Source: Thermoplasmatota archaeon (GTDB taxonomy: Archaea > Thermoplasmatota > E2 > DHVEG-1). From it: a stretch of DNA of 15,311 nucleotides. A program made the translations under genes and the position numbers. Numbering within the stretch: the first letter of the stretch is position 1; every line of letters starts with the position of its first letter. The notes beneath the pieces are model-generated. The model had not been told where the DNA came from. It made no database searches and was given only the letters and a program-made list of their open reading frames with translations. This document shows, piece after piece, positions 7,572 to 14,707 of this stretch. The stretch lies in assembly GCA_030612095.1 (NCBI GenBank), contig JAUWOO010000024.1:1-15311 (forward strand), in the 5' to 3' direction.

Positions 7572-8183
7572 TTATAAATGCGATTTTTGAAGAGACCGGG
7601 CAACTACATATACTTCACTACTGCTCTTACGTGAGGCAGGAGGAGAATAACATTTCACTGCTTTAAATTTTTGATGAACTTTCTGGATGAAATCGCCTGT
7701 ATCCTCTCCAGCAAATACCTTACACACAAAGTGTCCTCCATCCTTAAGGAGGTTTTCTGTTGCTTTGAGTGCTTGTTCACAAAGATATATGCTCCTTGCC
7801 TGATCAATCGAGTAATTACCAGAGATGTTGGGAGACATATCCGATAACAATATATCTGCCTTATCATCCCCAATGATTTGCACGATCATCTGCAGAGTTG
7901 ACTCCTTGGTCAGATCCCCCTTTAAAAAAGTTACACCATTTATTGGTTCAATGCGTAGAAGATCTATTCCAATTACTGTTCCACCCTCACCAACAAGCTC
8001 CTTTGCAACCTGGCTCCAGCCACCAGGAGCAGCACCAAGATCTATAACTGCATCGCCCTCATGAATGACTCTAAATTTCTTTTGAATTTGTTTTAATTTA
8101 AACGCAGAGCGAGCTCTATAACCTACGCGCTTGGCTTCCTTATAGAAATGCTCTCTTTTCTTCTCTGAATACCAACGAGTCAT
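7572..8183 (-). CDS. rlmE: 23S rRNA ribose 2'-O-methyltransferase, RlmE/FtsJ family
   Basis: RlmE (RrmJ/FtsJ) methylates the ribose of a uridine in the A-loop of 23S rRNA using SAM. The 203-residue product has the family N-terminus RARSAFKLKQI (23-33), SAM motif I DLGAAPGGWSQ (48-58) and SDMSPN (114-119). The K-D-K-E catalytic set is visible as K29, D115, K155 (CKVF) and E190 (SSEVYVV). Length matches the bacterial enzyme. It starts 5 bases after the TFB stop and has no Shine-Dalgarno, which suggests translation coupled to TFB in a two-gene operon. With the fibrillarin gene this gives the window two ribose methyltransferases, one guide-directed and one protein-only. Confidence 0.95.
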   Translation of the reverse strand: MTRWYSEKKREHFYKEAKRVGYRARSAFKLKQIQKKFRVIHEGDAVIDLGAAPGGWSQVAKELVGEGGTVIGIDLLRIEPINGVTFLKGDLTKESTLQMIVQIIGDDKADILLSDMSPNISGNYSIDQARSIYLCEQALKATENLLKDGGHFVCKVFAGEDTGDFIQKVHQKFKAVKCYSPPASRKSSSEVYVVARSLQKSHL

Positions 8184-8188
8184 AAAGA

Positions 8189-9139
8189 TTATAAAATAAT
8201 ATCAATGTCGAGTCTTTCTGCAAGTTCCTTGTATCTATTTCGAATAGTTACTTCTGTCACACCTGCCACATCTGCTACTTCTCTTTGGGTCCTTCTCTCA
8301 CCACACAGTATTGATGCAATATAAATGGATGCAGCAGCAACACCAGTCGGCCCACGTCCACTTGTAAGCTCTTTATCAGCAGCATCTTTAAGGATTTCAA
8401 TTGACTTTGATTGTACATCCCCTGTAAGTTTTAACTCACTGCAGAATCTTGAAATATAATCCTGTGGTGAAGTTGGCATCAATTTTAATCCAAGTTCACG
8501 AGCGATAAACCGATATGTTCTGCCGATTTCTTTTCTAGATACTCTGGAGGACCCAGCAATTTCATCTAGGGTTCTAGGTACGTTACATTGACGACATGCC
8601 GCATAAAGTGCAGCAGCAGACACACCCTCAATGCTTCTACCACGGATTAGGTTTTTTAGAACTGCCTTTCTATAAATCATAGCTGCAGTTTCTCTGACGT
8701 TCCTAGGCAGACTCATGCCAGATGCCATTCTATCGAGTTCAGATAATGCAAACGCAAGGTTTCTTTCTGTGGCATCACTAATTCTAATTCTTCTCTGCCA
8801 CTTCCGTAGACGATATAATTGGGCCCTGTTTCTTGTTGGAATTGATTTTCCATAAGAATCGCGGTTTTTCCAGCCAATCATGGTACTAAGACCCTTATCA
8901 TGAATGGTATACGTCATTGGGGCTCCCACACGTGCTCTTTTCTCACGTTGATCACTGTCAAACGCCCGCCACTCTGGACCATGATCGATAAAATCCTCAT
9001 CAATAACCAGCCCACAATCTTCACAGACTAACTCTGCTCTGGAATAATCTTTAGTTAAATGTGTACTACCACATTCAGGACATTGAGTAATCTCTTCTAT
9101 ACTTGGTTTTTCTTTCTTTCTTGATTGAGTTTGAACCAT
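8189..9139 (-). CDS. tfb: Transcription initiation factor B (TFB)
   Basis: TFB binds the TBP-TATA complex and recruits archaeal RNA polymerase. The 316-residue product has an N-terminal zinc ribbon with C20, C23, C39 and C42, then the conserved B-reader/linker region (EWRAFD to about residue 100) and two cyclin-like repeats at roughly 110-205 and 210-310. The second repeat ends in a helix-turn-helix (REVADVAGVTEVTIRNRYKEL), the BRE-recognising part. All domains are complete, so this looks like a functional general factor and not a degenerate paralogue. The ATG at 9137-9139 is preceded by GGGGGA nine bases upstream, and a TATA box lies at 9204-9213. It is cotranscribed with rlmE. Confidence 0.97.
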   Translation of the reverse strand: MVQTQSRKKEKPSIEEITQCPECGSTHLTKDYSRAELVCEDCGLVIDEDFIDHGPEWRAFDSDQREKRARVGAPMTYTIHDKGLSTMIGWKNRDSYGKSIPTRNRAQLYRLRKWQRRIRISDATERNLAFALSELDRMASGMSLPRNVRETAAMIYRKAVLKNLIRGRSIEGVSAAALYAACRQCNVPRTLDEIAGSSRVSRKEIGRTYRFIARELGLKLMPTSPQDYISRFCSELKLTGDVQSKSIEILKDAADKELTSGRGPTGVAAASIYIASILCGERRTQREVADVAGVTEVTIRNRYKELAERLDIDIIL

Positions 9140-9203
9140 CGAAATTCTTCCCCCTTTGTTCTTTTAAACTTTTCGATACTCTTTTAAATGACATAACAGA
9201 ACT

Positions 9204-9213
9204 TATATATAAA
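9204..9213 (-). promoter_or_regulatory. TATA box for tfb
   Basis: The minus strand reads TTTATATATA, about 70 bases before the ATG. The predicted start near 9182 gives a leader of about 40 bases that contains the GGGGGA ribosome site. Confidence 0.6.
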
Positions 9214-9224
9214 CATTTCTACGA

Positions 9225-9260
9225 TGTTCCTGGAAAAACACAGGACATGACTCGCTAGTC
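9225..9260 (-). terminator. Possible terminator after the M18 aminopeptidase
   Basis: On the minus strand a small hairpin GACT-AGCG-AGTC (9260-9249) is followed by an imperfect stem TGTCCTG/CAGGAACA (9247-9225, one bulged base) that holds five T in its loop. It sits between the aminopeptidase stop and the tfb promoter, so ending transcription here is plausible. Stems are short. Confidence 0.3.
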
Positions 9261-9272
9261 GGAATTGTGCTA

Positions 9273-10616
9273 TCAGCTTTTTAGAAACGCACTATATGCA
9301 AGGTACGAAGAATAAACATCAGCCTTACTGGTGACCTCATAAGGTGCATGCATAGACATCACTGCAGGTCCAAGATCTATAACTTCCATTCCAAGTCTTG
9401 AGAAATATTTTGCAACTGTACCTCCGCCACCTTTGCCAACCTTACCAAGCTCCCCAGTCTGCCAGGGTATTTTCGCTTTATTGAGCATTGTCCGTATTTC
9501 AGCGACATATTCTGCAGAAGCATCATTAGCTGAGTACTTGCCACCATGACCAGTATACTTGGACATAACTATACCATTCCCAAGAGATGAAGCGTTTTTA
9601 AGTTCAAAAACCTCAGTATAGTTGGGAGTCACCGCAGCGTTAACATCTGCCGAGATTACCTTGGACTTTAGCATTACGCCATCCATGTCAACATTTGGGT
9701 CTAACTCCTTGATAATTGACCTTAAAAAGGTTATAACCTGAGCAGATGCATTTCCTTCACTACCTATCTCCTCTTTATCTACAAAAAGAGATATCGCAGT
9801 GTGTTCCGGTCGGTTCAAATCAATAATTGCTTTTAACGATGTGAATGCGCAAGATTTATCATCCTGTCCATAAGCACCTATGAGTGATTTATCAAAACCC
9901 ATATCCCTTGCCTTGAAAGCTGGGACTGCTTCAAGTTCAGCAGAGATAAAATCCTCTTCAATCATCCCATAATCTTCGTGCAATTTATCAAGTATCGCAG
10001 CCTTTATTTTTCCTTTAATATCGCCTTTAACAGGCCTGCTACCGACAATTATGTCAAGACTTTCTCCTTTTATTGCATCACTCATTTTTTTCGTATCTTG
10101 AACTTCATGAGATAGATGTGGGAGTATATCTGGGACAGAAAAAATAGGATCCTTTTCATCTTCACCCAATGTAAAAATCTGTTTTGTACCATCTTTTTTA
10201 ACTACAACTCCATGTAGTGCAAGAGGTATTGTAACCCATTGAAACTTTTTTATTCCACCATAGTAATGAGTCTCAAAAAGAGCCAGATTGCTCTCCGAAT
10301 CTTCAAACAGAGGAACCTGTTTTAAATCTAATCTTGGAGAATCAACATGAGATATAACAATGCGAACTCCCTCACTTATCGGTTTTTTACCCAGCAAAAC
10401 AATAGCCGCTTCTGATTCACGATTTAATATGATTTTTTTCTTATGTTTTTTAGCGATTTTCTTTATTTCTTGTATTGCTTCCCTCTCAGTTTTAGCATTA
10501 TTTAAGAATTTTTTGTATTCTTCCGAAAAGTCAAACGCTTTTTTTATCTGGTCCTTGGTAAGAATCTCCCAAGCCGATTTCCTCTTGTAAGCATATTTAC
10601 TCTCTTTCTCAGTCAT
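9273..10616 (-). CDS. M18 family aminopeptidase
   Basis: This is a zinc aminopeptidase of MEROPS family M18 (COG1362), a cytoplasmic exopeptidase that trims peptides, typically forming large oligomers. Counting from the upstream ATG at 10640, the metal and catalytic residues expected for the family are H98 (SHVDSPR), D260 (YGQDDKSCAF), E290 and E291 (VDKEEIGSEG), D332 (ISADVNAA) and H431 (MHAPYEV). THYYGGIKKFQW and GGGGTVAKYF are also strongly typical. The frame opens at 10640, but the start chosen is the ATG at 10614-10616: it has GAGG about eight bases upstream, a TATA-like TCTTTTTATT at 10651-10660 predicts transcription starting near 10630, downstream of the first ATG, and MTEKESKYAYKRKSAWE begins as relatives do. 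Residue numbers drop by 8 from this start. Confidence 0.94.
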   Translation of the reverse strand: MTEKESKYAYKRKSAWEILTKDQIKKAFDFSEEYKKFLNNAKTEREAIQEIKKIAKKHKKKIILNRESEAAIVLLGKKPISEGVRIVISHVDSPRLDLKQVPLFEDSESNLALFETHYYGGIKKFQWVTIPLALHGVVVKKDGTKQIFTLGEDEKDPIFSVPDILPHLSHEVQDTKKMSDAIKGESLDIIVGSRPVKGDIKGKIKAAILDKLHEDYGMIEEDFISAELEAVPAFKARDMGFDKSLIGAYGQDDKSCAFTSLKAIIDLNRPEHTAISLFVDKEEIGSEGNASAQVITFLRSIIKELDPNVDMDGVMLKSKVISADVNAAVTPNYTEVFELKNASSLGNGIVMSKYTGHGGKYSANDASAEYVAEIRTMLNKAKIPWQTGELGKVGKGGGGTVAKYFSRLGMEVIDLGPAVMSMHAPYEVTSKADVYSSYLAYSAFLKS

Positions 10617-10650
10617 ACCTAATGCCTCTAAAGGCGTCATACAATATTCA

Positions 10651-10660
10651 AATAAAAAGA
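10651..10660 (-). promoter_or_regulatory. TATA-like box for the M18 aminopeptidase
   Basis: The minus strand reads TCTTTTTATT. Its distance to the second ATG (10616) fits a short leader containing GAGG; its distance to the first ATG (10640), about 15 bases, is too short for that codon to be transcribed. Confidence 0.35.
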
Positions 10661-10664
10661 TAAC

Positions 10665-10690
10665 TAAAAAAAATTAATCTAAAAGATTAA
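10665..10690 (-). terminator. Hairpin plus T-run terminator after the PKD protein gene
   Basis: On the minus strand TTAATC-TTTTA-GATTAA (10690-10674) forms a 6-bp hairpin with a 5-base loop, followed by a run of eight T (10672-10665). It lies 35 bases after the stop of the PKD protein gene. This resembles an intrinsic terminator, though the stem is all A/T except one pair. Confidence 0.5.
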
Positions 10691-10724
10691 AGAAAAAATA
10701 AGAAAATAATTTAGATCATTAGTT

Positions 10725-11660
10725 CTATCTTCTTACGATGAAAATTATTACTATGATACCGATTATGGCAATTATTGCAATCACTGCAACAAACAGGAGT
10801 AAACCAGAATCTGCTCCATTTCCACCATTGGAAGGAGGCGTGTCACCTTTAGTGATAGGTACCAGTGTAGTGTCATCGGCAGTTGAACCTGCATCATCTG
10901 TTACGGTTAGAGTTACAGTATAATTTCCTGCAGCTTCATAGGAATGTACTGGATTCTTCCCAGTAGCTGTTTCACCATCACCAAAATTCCATTCATAAGT
11001 GTAAGGGGGCATACCGAGATATGCAATTCCAGAAAACTCAATGTCGTCTCCTGCCTCTCCACCATATGGCCCGCCAGCGTCCACAGACATGGGTTCATCT
11101 GGAGCCATATCCATATAGTAACCAATATCATCCCCTGAAAAAACTAATTCAACAGTATTGGCAATCATTTCGTCATATGTTTCATCTGCATTTAATAAAT
11201 CAAATTGAATGGTAAGAGTTCCGCCATCAATTGAAAAATCTGTAATATTTGATGTTGTGTAATCTGAATATGACAATTGGCATGTTTGATTAATGTAATT
11301 GATCTCATATGTATCTTGAGAAGTGGAAAGAGAGAGGCCATAAGAAACAAGATTGAGAGAATCTAAATCCTCTGTGTCTAGACTGCCCTTGTCCTCAATA
11401 TTACCATATACTTCAAGGGTTAATGTTACTTCTGTATTTCCATTATTTTTTGCATAAGTAACTTCTTTAATATCAATATTTGGTTTTTCATCCGTAGTTA
11501 GTAAATCTTCTAGATCTTCAGAATCATAATCAAAAACAAAAACGTCCCCTTCAGGATCTTCGATACTTTTCTCTTCATCAGCGGCCACTACTGAATACAT
11601 CGAGCCGATTAAAAGGCACGATATACTCATGACCAAGATTAATACTTTTCCTATCTTCAT
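10725..11660 (-). CDS. Membrane-anchored exported protein with a PKD domain
   Basis: The 311-residue product has an N-terminal signal peptide (basic start, hydrophobic core about 6-25, VVAA end) and a single C-terminal transmembrane helix (about 286-308) ending in RR, so it should be displayed outside and anchored at its C-terminus. A PKD domain at about 193-269 is recognised by the YEWNFGDG motif (222-229) and the strand YTVTLTVTD. The acidic domain between (about 28-190) is not one I can name; it contains DPEGDVFVFDYD and alternating beta-like segments. A short Gly/Asn/Pro-rich linker joins the PKD domain to the anchor. The start is the ATG at 11658-11660, eight bases after GGAG; the ATG two codons upstream is too close to that site. 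A function in surface binding is inference. Confidence 0.8.
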   Translation of the reverse strand: MKIGKVLILVMSISCLLIGSMYSVVAADEEKSIEDPEGDVFVFDYDSEDLEDLLTTDEKPNIDIKEVTYAKNNGNTEVTLTLEVYGNIEDKGSLDTEDLDSLNLVSYGLSLSTSQDTYEINYINQTCQLSYSDYTTSNITDFSIDGGTLTIQFDLLNADETYDEMIANTVELVFSGDDIGYYMDMAPDEPMSVDAGGPYGGEAGDDIEFSGIAYLGMPPYTYEWNFGDGETATGKNPVHSYEAAGNYTVTLTVTDDAGSTADDTTLVPITKGDTPPSNGGNGADSGLLLFVAVIAIIAIIGIIVIIFIVRR

Positions 11661-11702
11661 ATGCATTTCTCCTGCAAATTTTAGTAGGGTTATTCGCTAA
11701 TC

Positions 11703-11711
11703 TTATATAAT
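11703..11711 (-). promoter_or_regulatory. TATA box for the PKD protein gene
   Basis: The minus strand reads TTATATAAG, about 45 bases before the ATG. The predicted start near 11681 gives a leader of about 20 bases that contains GGAG. Confidence 0.55.
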
Positions 11712-11783
11712 AATGTTGCTCAAATTTAACAGATCTTCTACTCATGAAAATTTGTAAAAATTCAATGCTTTTCCTTTTATCAT

Positions 11784-12098
11784 TTACCTTAACTTATCTT
11801 TAAGTTTCATAACCGTGGTGTTGATTTCATCCAATGTTGATTCAAGAGTATCAAGTGTTTCATGTACCTCGTCAGTAACTATAGCACCTTGAGGTGAAGG
11901 TATTATTATACCATCTTTTTCTAGAGTCCTTAAGGAGTATCTAATCATATGCTGGGGTTGCCCAGTCATTTGCGATAGCCGTATGATGCCTATCGGGCCC
12001 TGTTCCTTAACCGTCTTTAAAACATCCAGATGTCTACCAAGTAGATTTAACTCCTTTTCTGCAACATTGGTTATACTTGATTTATTTCTTTCCTGCAA
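11784..12098 (-). CDS. Winged helix-turn-helix regulator with C-terminal coiled coil
   Basis: This small DNA-binding protein is about 105 residues from the chosen start. A winged helix spans LLGRHLDVLKTVKEQ through the wing GIIIPSPQGAIVTDEV, with the recognition region SQMTGQPQHMIRYSLRTLE, followed by a helical tail (HETLDTLESTLDEINTTVMKLKDKL) that looks like a dimerising coiled coil. No ligand domain is present. The frame is open back to 12206, but TTG at 12096-12098 is preferred: GGAGGTG (12110-12104) lies five bases upstream, and the TATA box at 12143-12150 would start transcription near 12120, after the upstream ATGs. It is divergent from a stand-alone Lrp-type ligand-binding protein. Target genes are unknown; the PKD gene is next on the same strand. 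Confidence 0.75.
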   Translation of the reverse strand: MQERNKSSITNVAEKELNLLGRHLDVLKTVKEQGPIGIIRLSQMTGQPQHMIRYSLRTLEKDGIIIPSPQGAIVTDEVHETLDTLESTLDEINTTVMKLKDKLR

Positions 12099-12103
12099 TA
12101 AAA

Positions 12104-12110
12104 CACCTCC
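12104..12110 (-). promoter_or_regulatory. Strong Shine-Dalgarno setting a TTG start
   Basis: GGAGGTG on the minus strand is a seven-base match to the archaeal 16S tail complement and stands five bases before the TTG at 12098. It is the best ribosome site in the window and decides the start of the winged-helix gene. Confidence 0.7.
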
Positions 12111-12142
12111 TACGTTACTTGCTAACATATGTAATTCACCGG

Positions 12143-12150
12143 TTATATAA
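12143..12150 (-). promoter_or_regulatory. TATA box for the winged-helix gene
   Basis: The minus strand reads TTATATAA with a predicted start near 12120, leaving a leader of about 20 bases before the TTG at 12098. Confidence 0.55.
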
Positions 12151-12192
12151 TTTTTGCTCATATATCCATTCGTTCCGGGCACAATTAAAAGA

Positions 12193-12201
12193 AAATTATA
12201 T
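12193..12201 (+). promoter_or_regulatory. TATA box for the RAM-domain gene
   Basis: AAATTATAT on plus lies about 30 bases before the ATG at 12228, predicting a nearly leaderless transcript. There is no Shine-Dalgarno in front of that ATG. Confidence 0.5.
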
Positions 12202-12227
12202 GACATAGAACCATTATTCGGTCTTTC

Positions 12228-12476
12228 ATGGCAATTGGATTCGCATTGTTGAGTATAAGCCCACTATATGAGAAGGAAGTATATGAAAGGCTTAGAGGAA
12301 CACCTGAAATAACTGAGGTCCATCCCCTCTTCGGAGAATATGATATCTTGTTAAAAATTGAGACTAATGACATCGATTCGATAGGTGGCGTAGTTATAAA
12401 CAAGATAAGATCTATCAAGGGCGTTATGGATACAAAAACACTAATCGGAACTAAGAGTTTATCTGGAGAAACATAA
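12228..12476 (+). CDS. Stand-alone Lrp/AsnC ligand-binding (RAM) domain protein
   Basis: The 82-residue product is a single RAM (AsnC_trans_reg) domain: a beta-alpha-beta-beta-alpha-beta fold with the family pattern VYERLRGTPEITEVHPLFGEYDILLKIE (18-45) and a final strand ending in TKTLIG (69-74). In full Lrp/AsnC proteins this domain binds amino acids and forms dimers or octamers; here the DNA-binding half is absent and the protein is complete without it. Stand-alone RAM proteins are common in archaea, and their partners are mostly unknown. The ATG is probably leaderless. It is divergent from the winged-helix gene, with about 130 bases between the two starts. Confidence 0.88.
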   Translation: MAIGFALLSISPLYEKEVYERLRGTPEITEVHPLFGEYDILLKIETNDIDSIGGVVINKIRSIKGVMDTKTLIGTKSLSGET

Positions 12477-12478
12477 GC

Positions 12479-12496
12479 TCTTTTATTTTTTCTTCC
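12479..12496 (+). terminator. T-rich stretch after the RAM-domain gene
   Basis: CTCTTTTATTTTTTCTTC directly follows the stop codon. T-rich tracts of this kind commonly end archaeal transcripts. No stem is present. Confidence 0.35.
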
Positions 12497-12568
12497 TGGC
12501 TCAATATTTGTCCTACGATTATATATTATTTTATGATTGGAACGGGGAGAAAGAAATCTGTGAAGTTC

Positions 12569-12596
12569 TATATATTTTTATGTAGATAAATTTATG
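12569..12596 (+). promoter_or_regulatory. TATA region for the beta-helix/protease gene
   Basis: Two TATA-like elements, TATATATTTT (12569-12578) and ATAAATTTAT (12586-12595), stand 35-65 bases before the TTG start. Either predicts a short leader. The ribosome site is weak (GGGAA about eight bases before the TTG). Confidence 0.4.
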
Positions 12597-12631
12597 TACC
12601 AATCATTTGATTTTGAATTAGGGAATACCTC

Positions 12632-14707
12632 TTGAATAAAAGGCTAACCACATTATTGATAACGCTTGTGCTTTTGTTGACGATTGTAAACATGACAGTC
12701 ATGAGCAGACAATTAGAACCAGAAAATACAACACTACCGCCGAACAAAGGAACAATATATGTGGATGATGACAACATCGATGGTCCATGGGATGGAACGA
12801 TGGAGCACCCGTATCAGTATATTCAAGACGGAGTTGTTGCAGCATCAGATGGTGACATCATCTACGTTTTTAGCGGAGAATACTATGAAAATATTGTTGT
12901 TGATAAATCTATTACATTATTTGGTGAAAATAGAAAGGATACAATTATCGATGGCATGTATAGAGAATATGCCATTCATGTTGTTGAAAACTGTGTCACA
13001 ATAGAACAATTCACTATTAGAAACTCTGGCGGGTACATAAACAATGCAGGCATCAAATTAGATTCAGGGAGCAACGTAATAAGAAAATGTACCATATACC
13101 GAACCAAAACCGGCGCGTATGTCAATGGAACAAATGATAACGAAATAAATAACTGTACATTTCATACCAATGGCGAAGGAATCTATCTCAGATCATCCAA
13201 TGGAAATAAAGTTACAGATTGTTATTTTGGCCATAACGCTTTGGGGCTAAACATAGGAGGCTCCAATGGAATTGAAATAACTGATTGCTATGCACAGACC
13301 AATGGCATAGGCTTCTTCTTCAACAACTCTTCAAATATTGAGGTGTTACAATGTGCCGCATACAATAACAATGATAACGAGGGCGGTTTGTTCCTAAATT
13401 ATTGTCGGAATATCGATATTTTAAATTGTATAGTTAGTCACAATGGTTTCGGCATAAAAATTGCAGATTGTTCTAATATTTACATCTCTCACTCTAATCT
13501 TTTTTGGAACACACATGCTGGAATTTCTATTTGGGAAGATTCAAAAGATATTGAAATCATAAATTGTGAAATTACAGAAAATTTCAGATTTGGAATATAC
13601 GTAGAAAATAGCAAATGTAATCTTGTGAACAATAACATTTACAGTTCCCTATTCGGAATGTATTCTGAACAATCGTTGTGTGATGCGATGAATAACTGGT
13701 GGGGTTCCCCTTTAGGGCCTACAATTCTAGAACATGAAAAAAACGGTAGGCTTTTTTTCAAATCTGATAAGATACAGTTTTTTCCATGGCTTTTTAAAAA
13801 GATTGAAAACGCTGGTTCAAGCTGGGAGATAGATTATAATCGATACAATGTAACAATCAACAATTCACGATATGTTGAAATAGAATTACCTGGAGCAGAC
13901 AGTGATAACGATCGAATTCCAGATTGGTGGGAAGAAAAGTGGGGATATGATCCAGTTATATGGAATGATCATAAAAATCTTGATCCAGACGAGGATGGAT
14001 TGAACAACATAGAAGAATGTTTCACAGATCAATGGAACTCAAGTCCATTTTATGACGACATATTCCTTGAGTTTGATTGGGTAAAAGCACAGGATCCTGA
14101 TGCTCCAAACAAACCGTGTTGCAAGTCTATATCCAAGATGACATCTGCATTTGAAAAACATAATATTACACTTCATGTAGATAATGGAAATCTTGAAGGT
14201 GGCGAAGAAATCCCGTCCATCTTAAATTTCTCATTTGCAGATTTGCGTGATCTGTACTGGAATTATTTTTTACATAACGATTTGAATAATCCAAGAAAGG
14301 GAATTTTTCATTACTGTCTGGTGTGTGATTATGGCCCGGGTCCCGGATTTGCTTTTGTCGGATGGGACCATCTTGATTCATTTGATATCTCTGCACAAAT
14401 GCTACAAAACAATCAACCATCCTTTAGCAGAGAGCAGCTAATAATTGGTGGTTCCATTCATGAACTAGGACATACTCTAGGTCTTTTTGTTGATGACCAT
14501 GGTGGAAACGATAATACAGTTGCAACATGGCCTTTCACACTACAATGGTGGAAATATCAGAATTATAAAAGCTGTATGAACTATCGTTATACATACAGAA
14601 TAATCGATTATTCCGATGGAACCCATGGAAAGGGAGATTTTAATGACTGGGGCAACCTAGATTTTACATTTTTTAAAAACACACATTTTGAATGGCCCAA
14701 GGATTAG
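12632..14707 (+). CDS. Secreted beta-helix protein with C-terminal metzincin-like protease motif
   Basis: The 691-residue product has a signal peptide (MNKR then a hydrophobic core to about 24). Residues 40-350 form a right-handed parallel beta-helix: TIYVDDDNIDGPWDGT and YIQDGVVAASDGDIIYV open it as in NosD/DUF1565-type proteins, and 22-residue coils follow with a cysteine at 153, 175, 197, 219 and 241, then 266 and 312. Two Asp-rich, thrombospondin-3-like segments lie at 423-434 (DSDNDRIPDWWE) and 451-462, likely calcium-binding. The C-terminal part has HELGHTLG (610-617) and CMNY (648-651), resembling the zinc site and Met-turn of metzincins; the third ligand is displaced, with H623 the best candidate. 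Many N-x-S/T sequons suggest glycosylation. The TTG at 12632 is the only start that keeps the signal peptide. There is no C-terminal membrane anchor. Activity is unproven. Confidence 0.85.
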   Translation: MNKRLTTLLITLVLLLTIVNMTVMSRQLEPENTTLPPNKGTIYVDDDNIDGPWDGTMEHPYQYIQDGVVAASDGDIIYVFSGEYYENIVVDKSITLFGENRKDTIIDGMYREYAIHVVENCVTIEQFTIRNSGGYINNAGIKLDSGSNVIRKCTIYRTKTGAYVNGTNDNEINNCTFHTNGEGIYLRSSNGNKVTDCYFGHNALGLNIGGSNGIEITDCYAQTNGIGFFFNNSSNIEVLQCAAYNNNDNEGGLFLNYCRNIDILNCIVSHNGFGIKIADCSNIYISHSNLFWNTHAGISIWEDSKDIEIINCEITENFRFGIYVENSKCNLVNNNIYSSLFGMYSEQSLCDAMNNWWGSPLGPTILEHEKNGRLFFKSDKIQFFPWLFKKIENAGSSWEIDYNRYNVTINNSRYVEIELPGADSDNDRIPDWWEEKWGYDPVIWNDHKNLDPDEDGLNNIEECFTDQWNSSPFYDDIFLEFDWVKAQDPDAPNKPCCKSISKMTSAFEKHNITLHVDNGNLEGGEEIPSILNFSFADLRDLYWNYFLHNDLNNPRKGIFHYCLVCDYGPGPGFAFVGWDHLDSFDISAQMLQNNQPSFSREQLIIGGSIHELGHTLGLFVDDHGGNDNTVATWPFTLQWWKYQNYKSCMNYRYTYRIIDYSDGTHGKGDFNDWGNLDFTFFKNTHFEWPKD

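Noticed and set aside
10913..11215. Several overlapping open frames on both strands within the PKD gene
   Set aside because: All are shadows of the PKD protein frame, which has a signal peptide, known domain, promoter and ribosome site.
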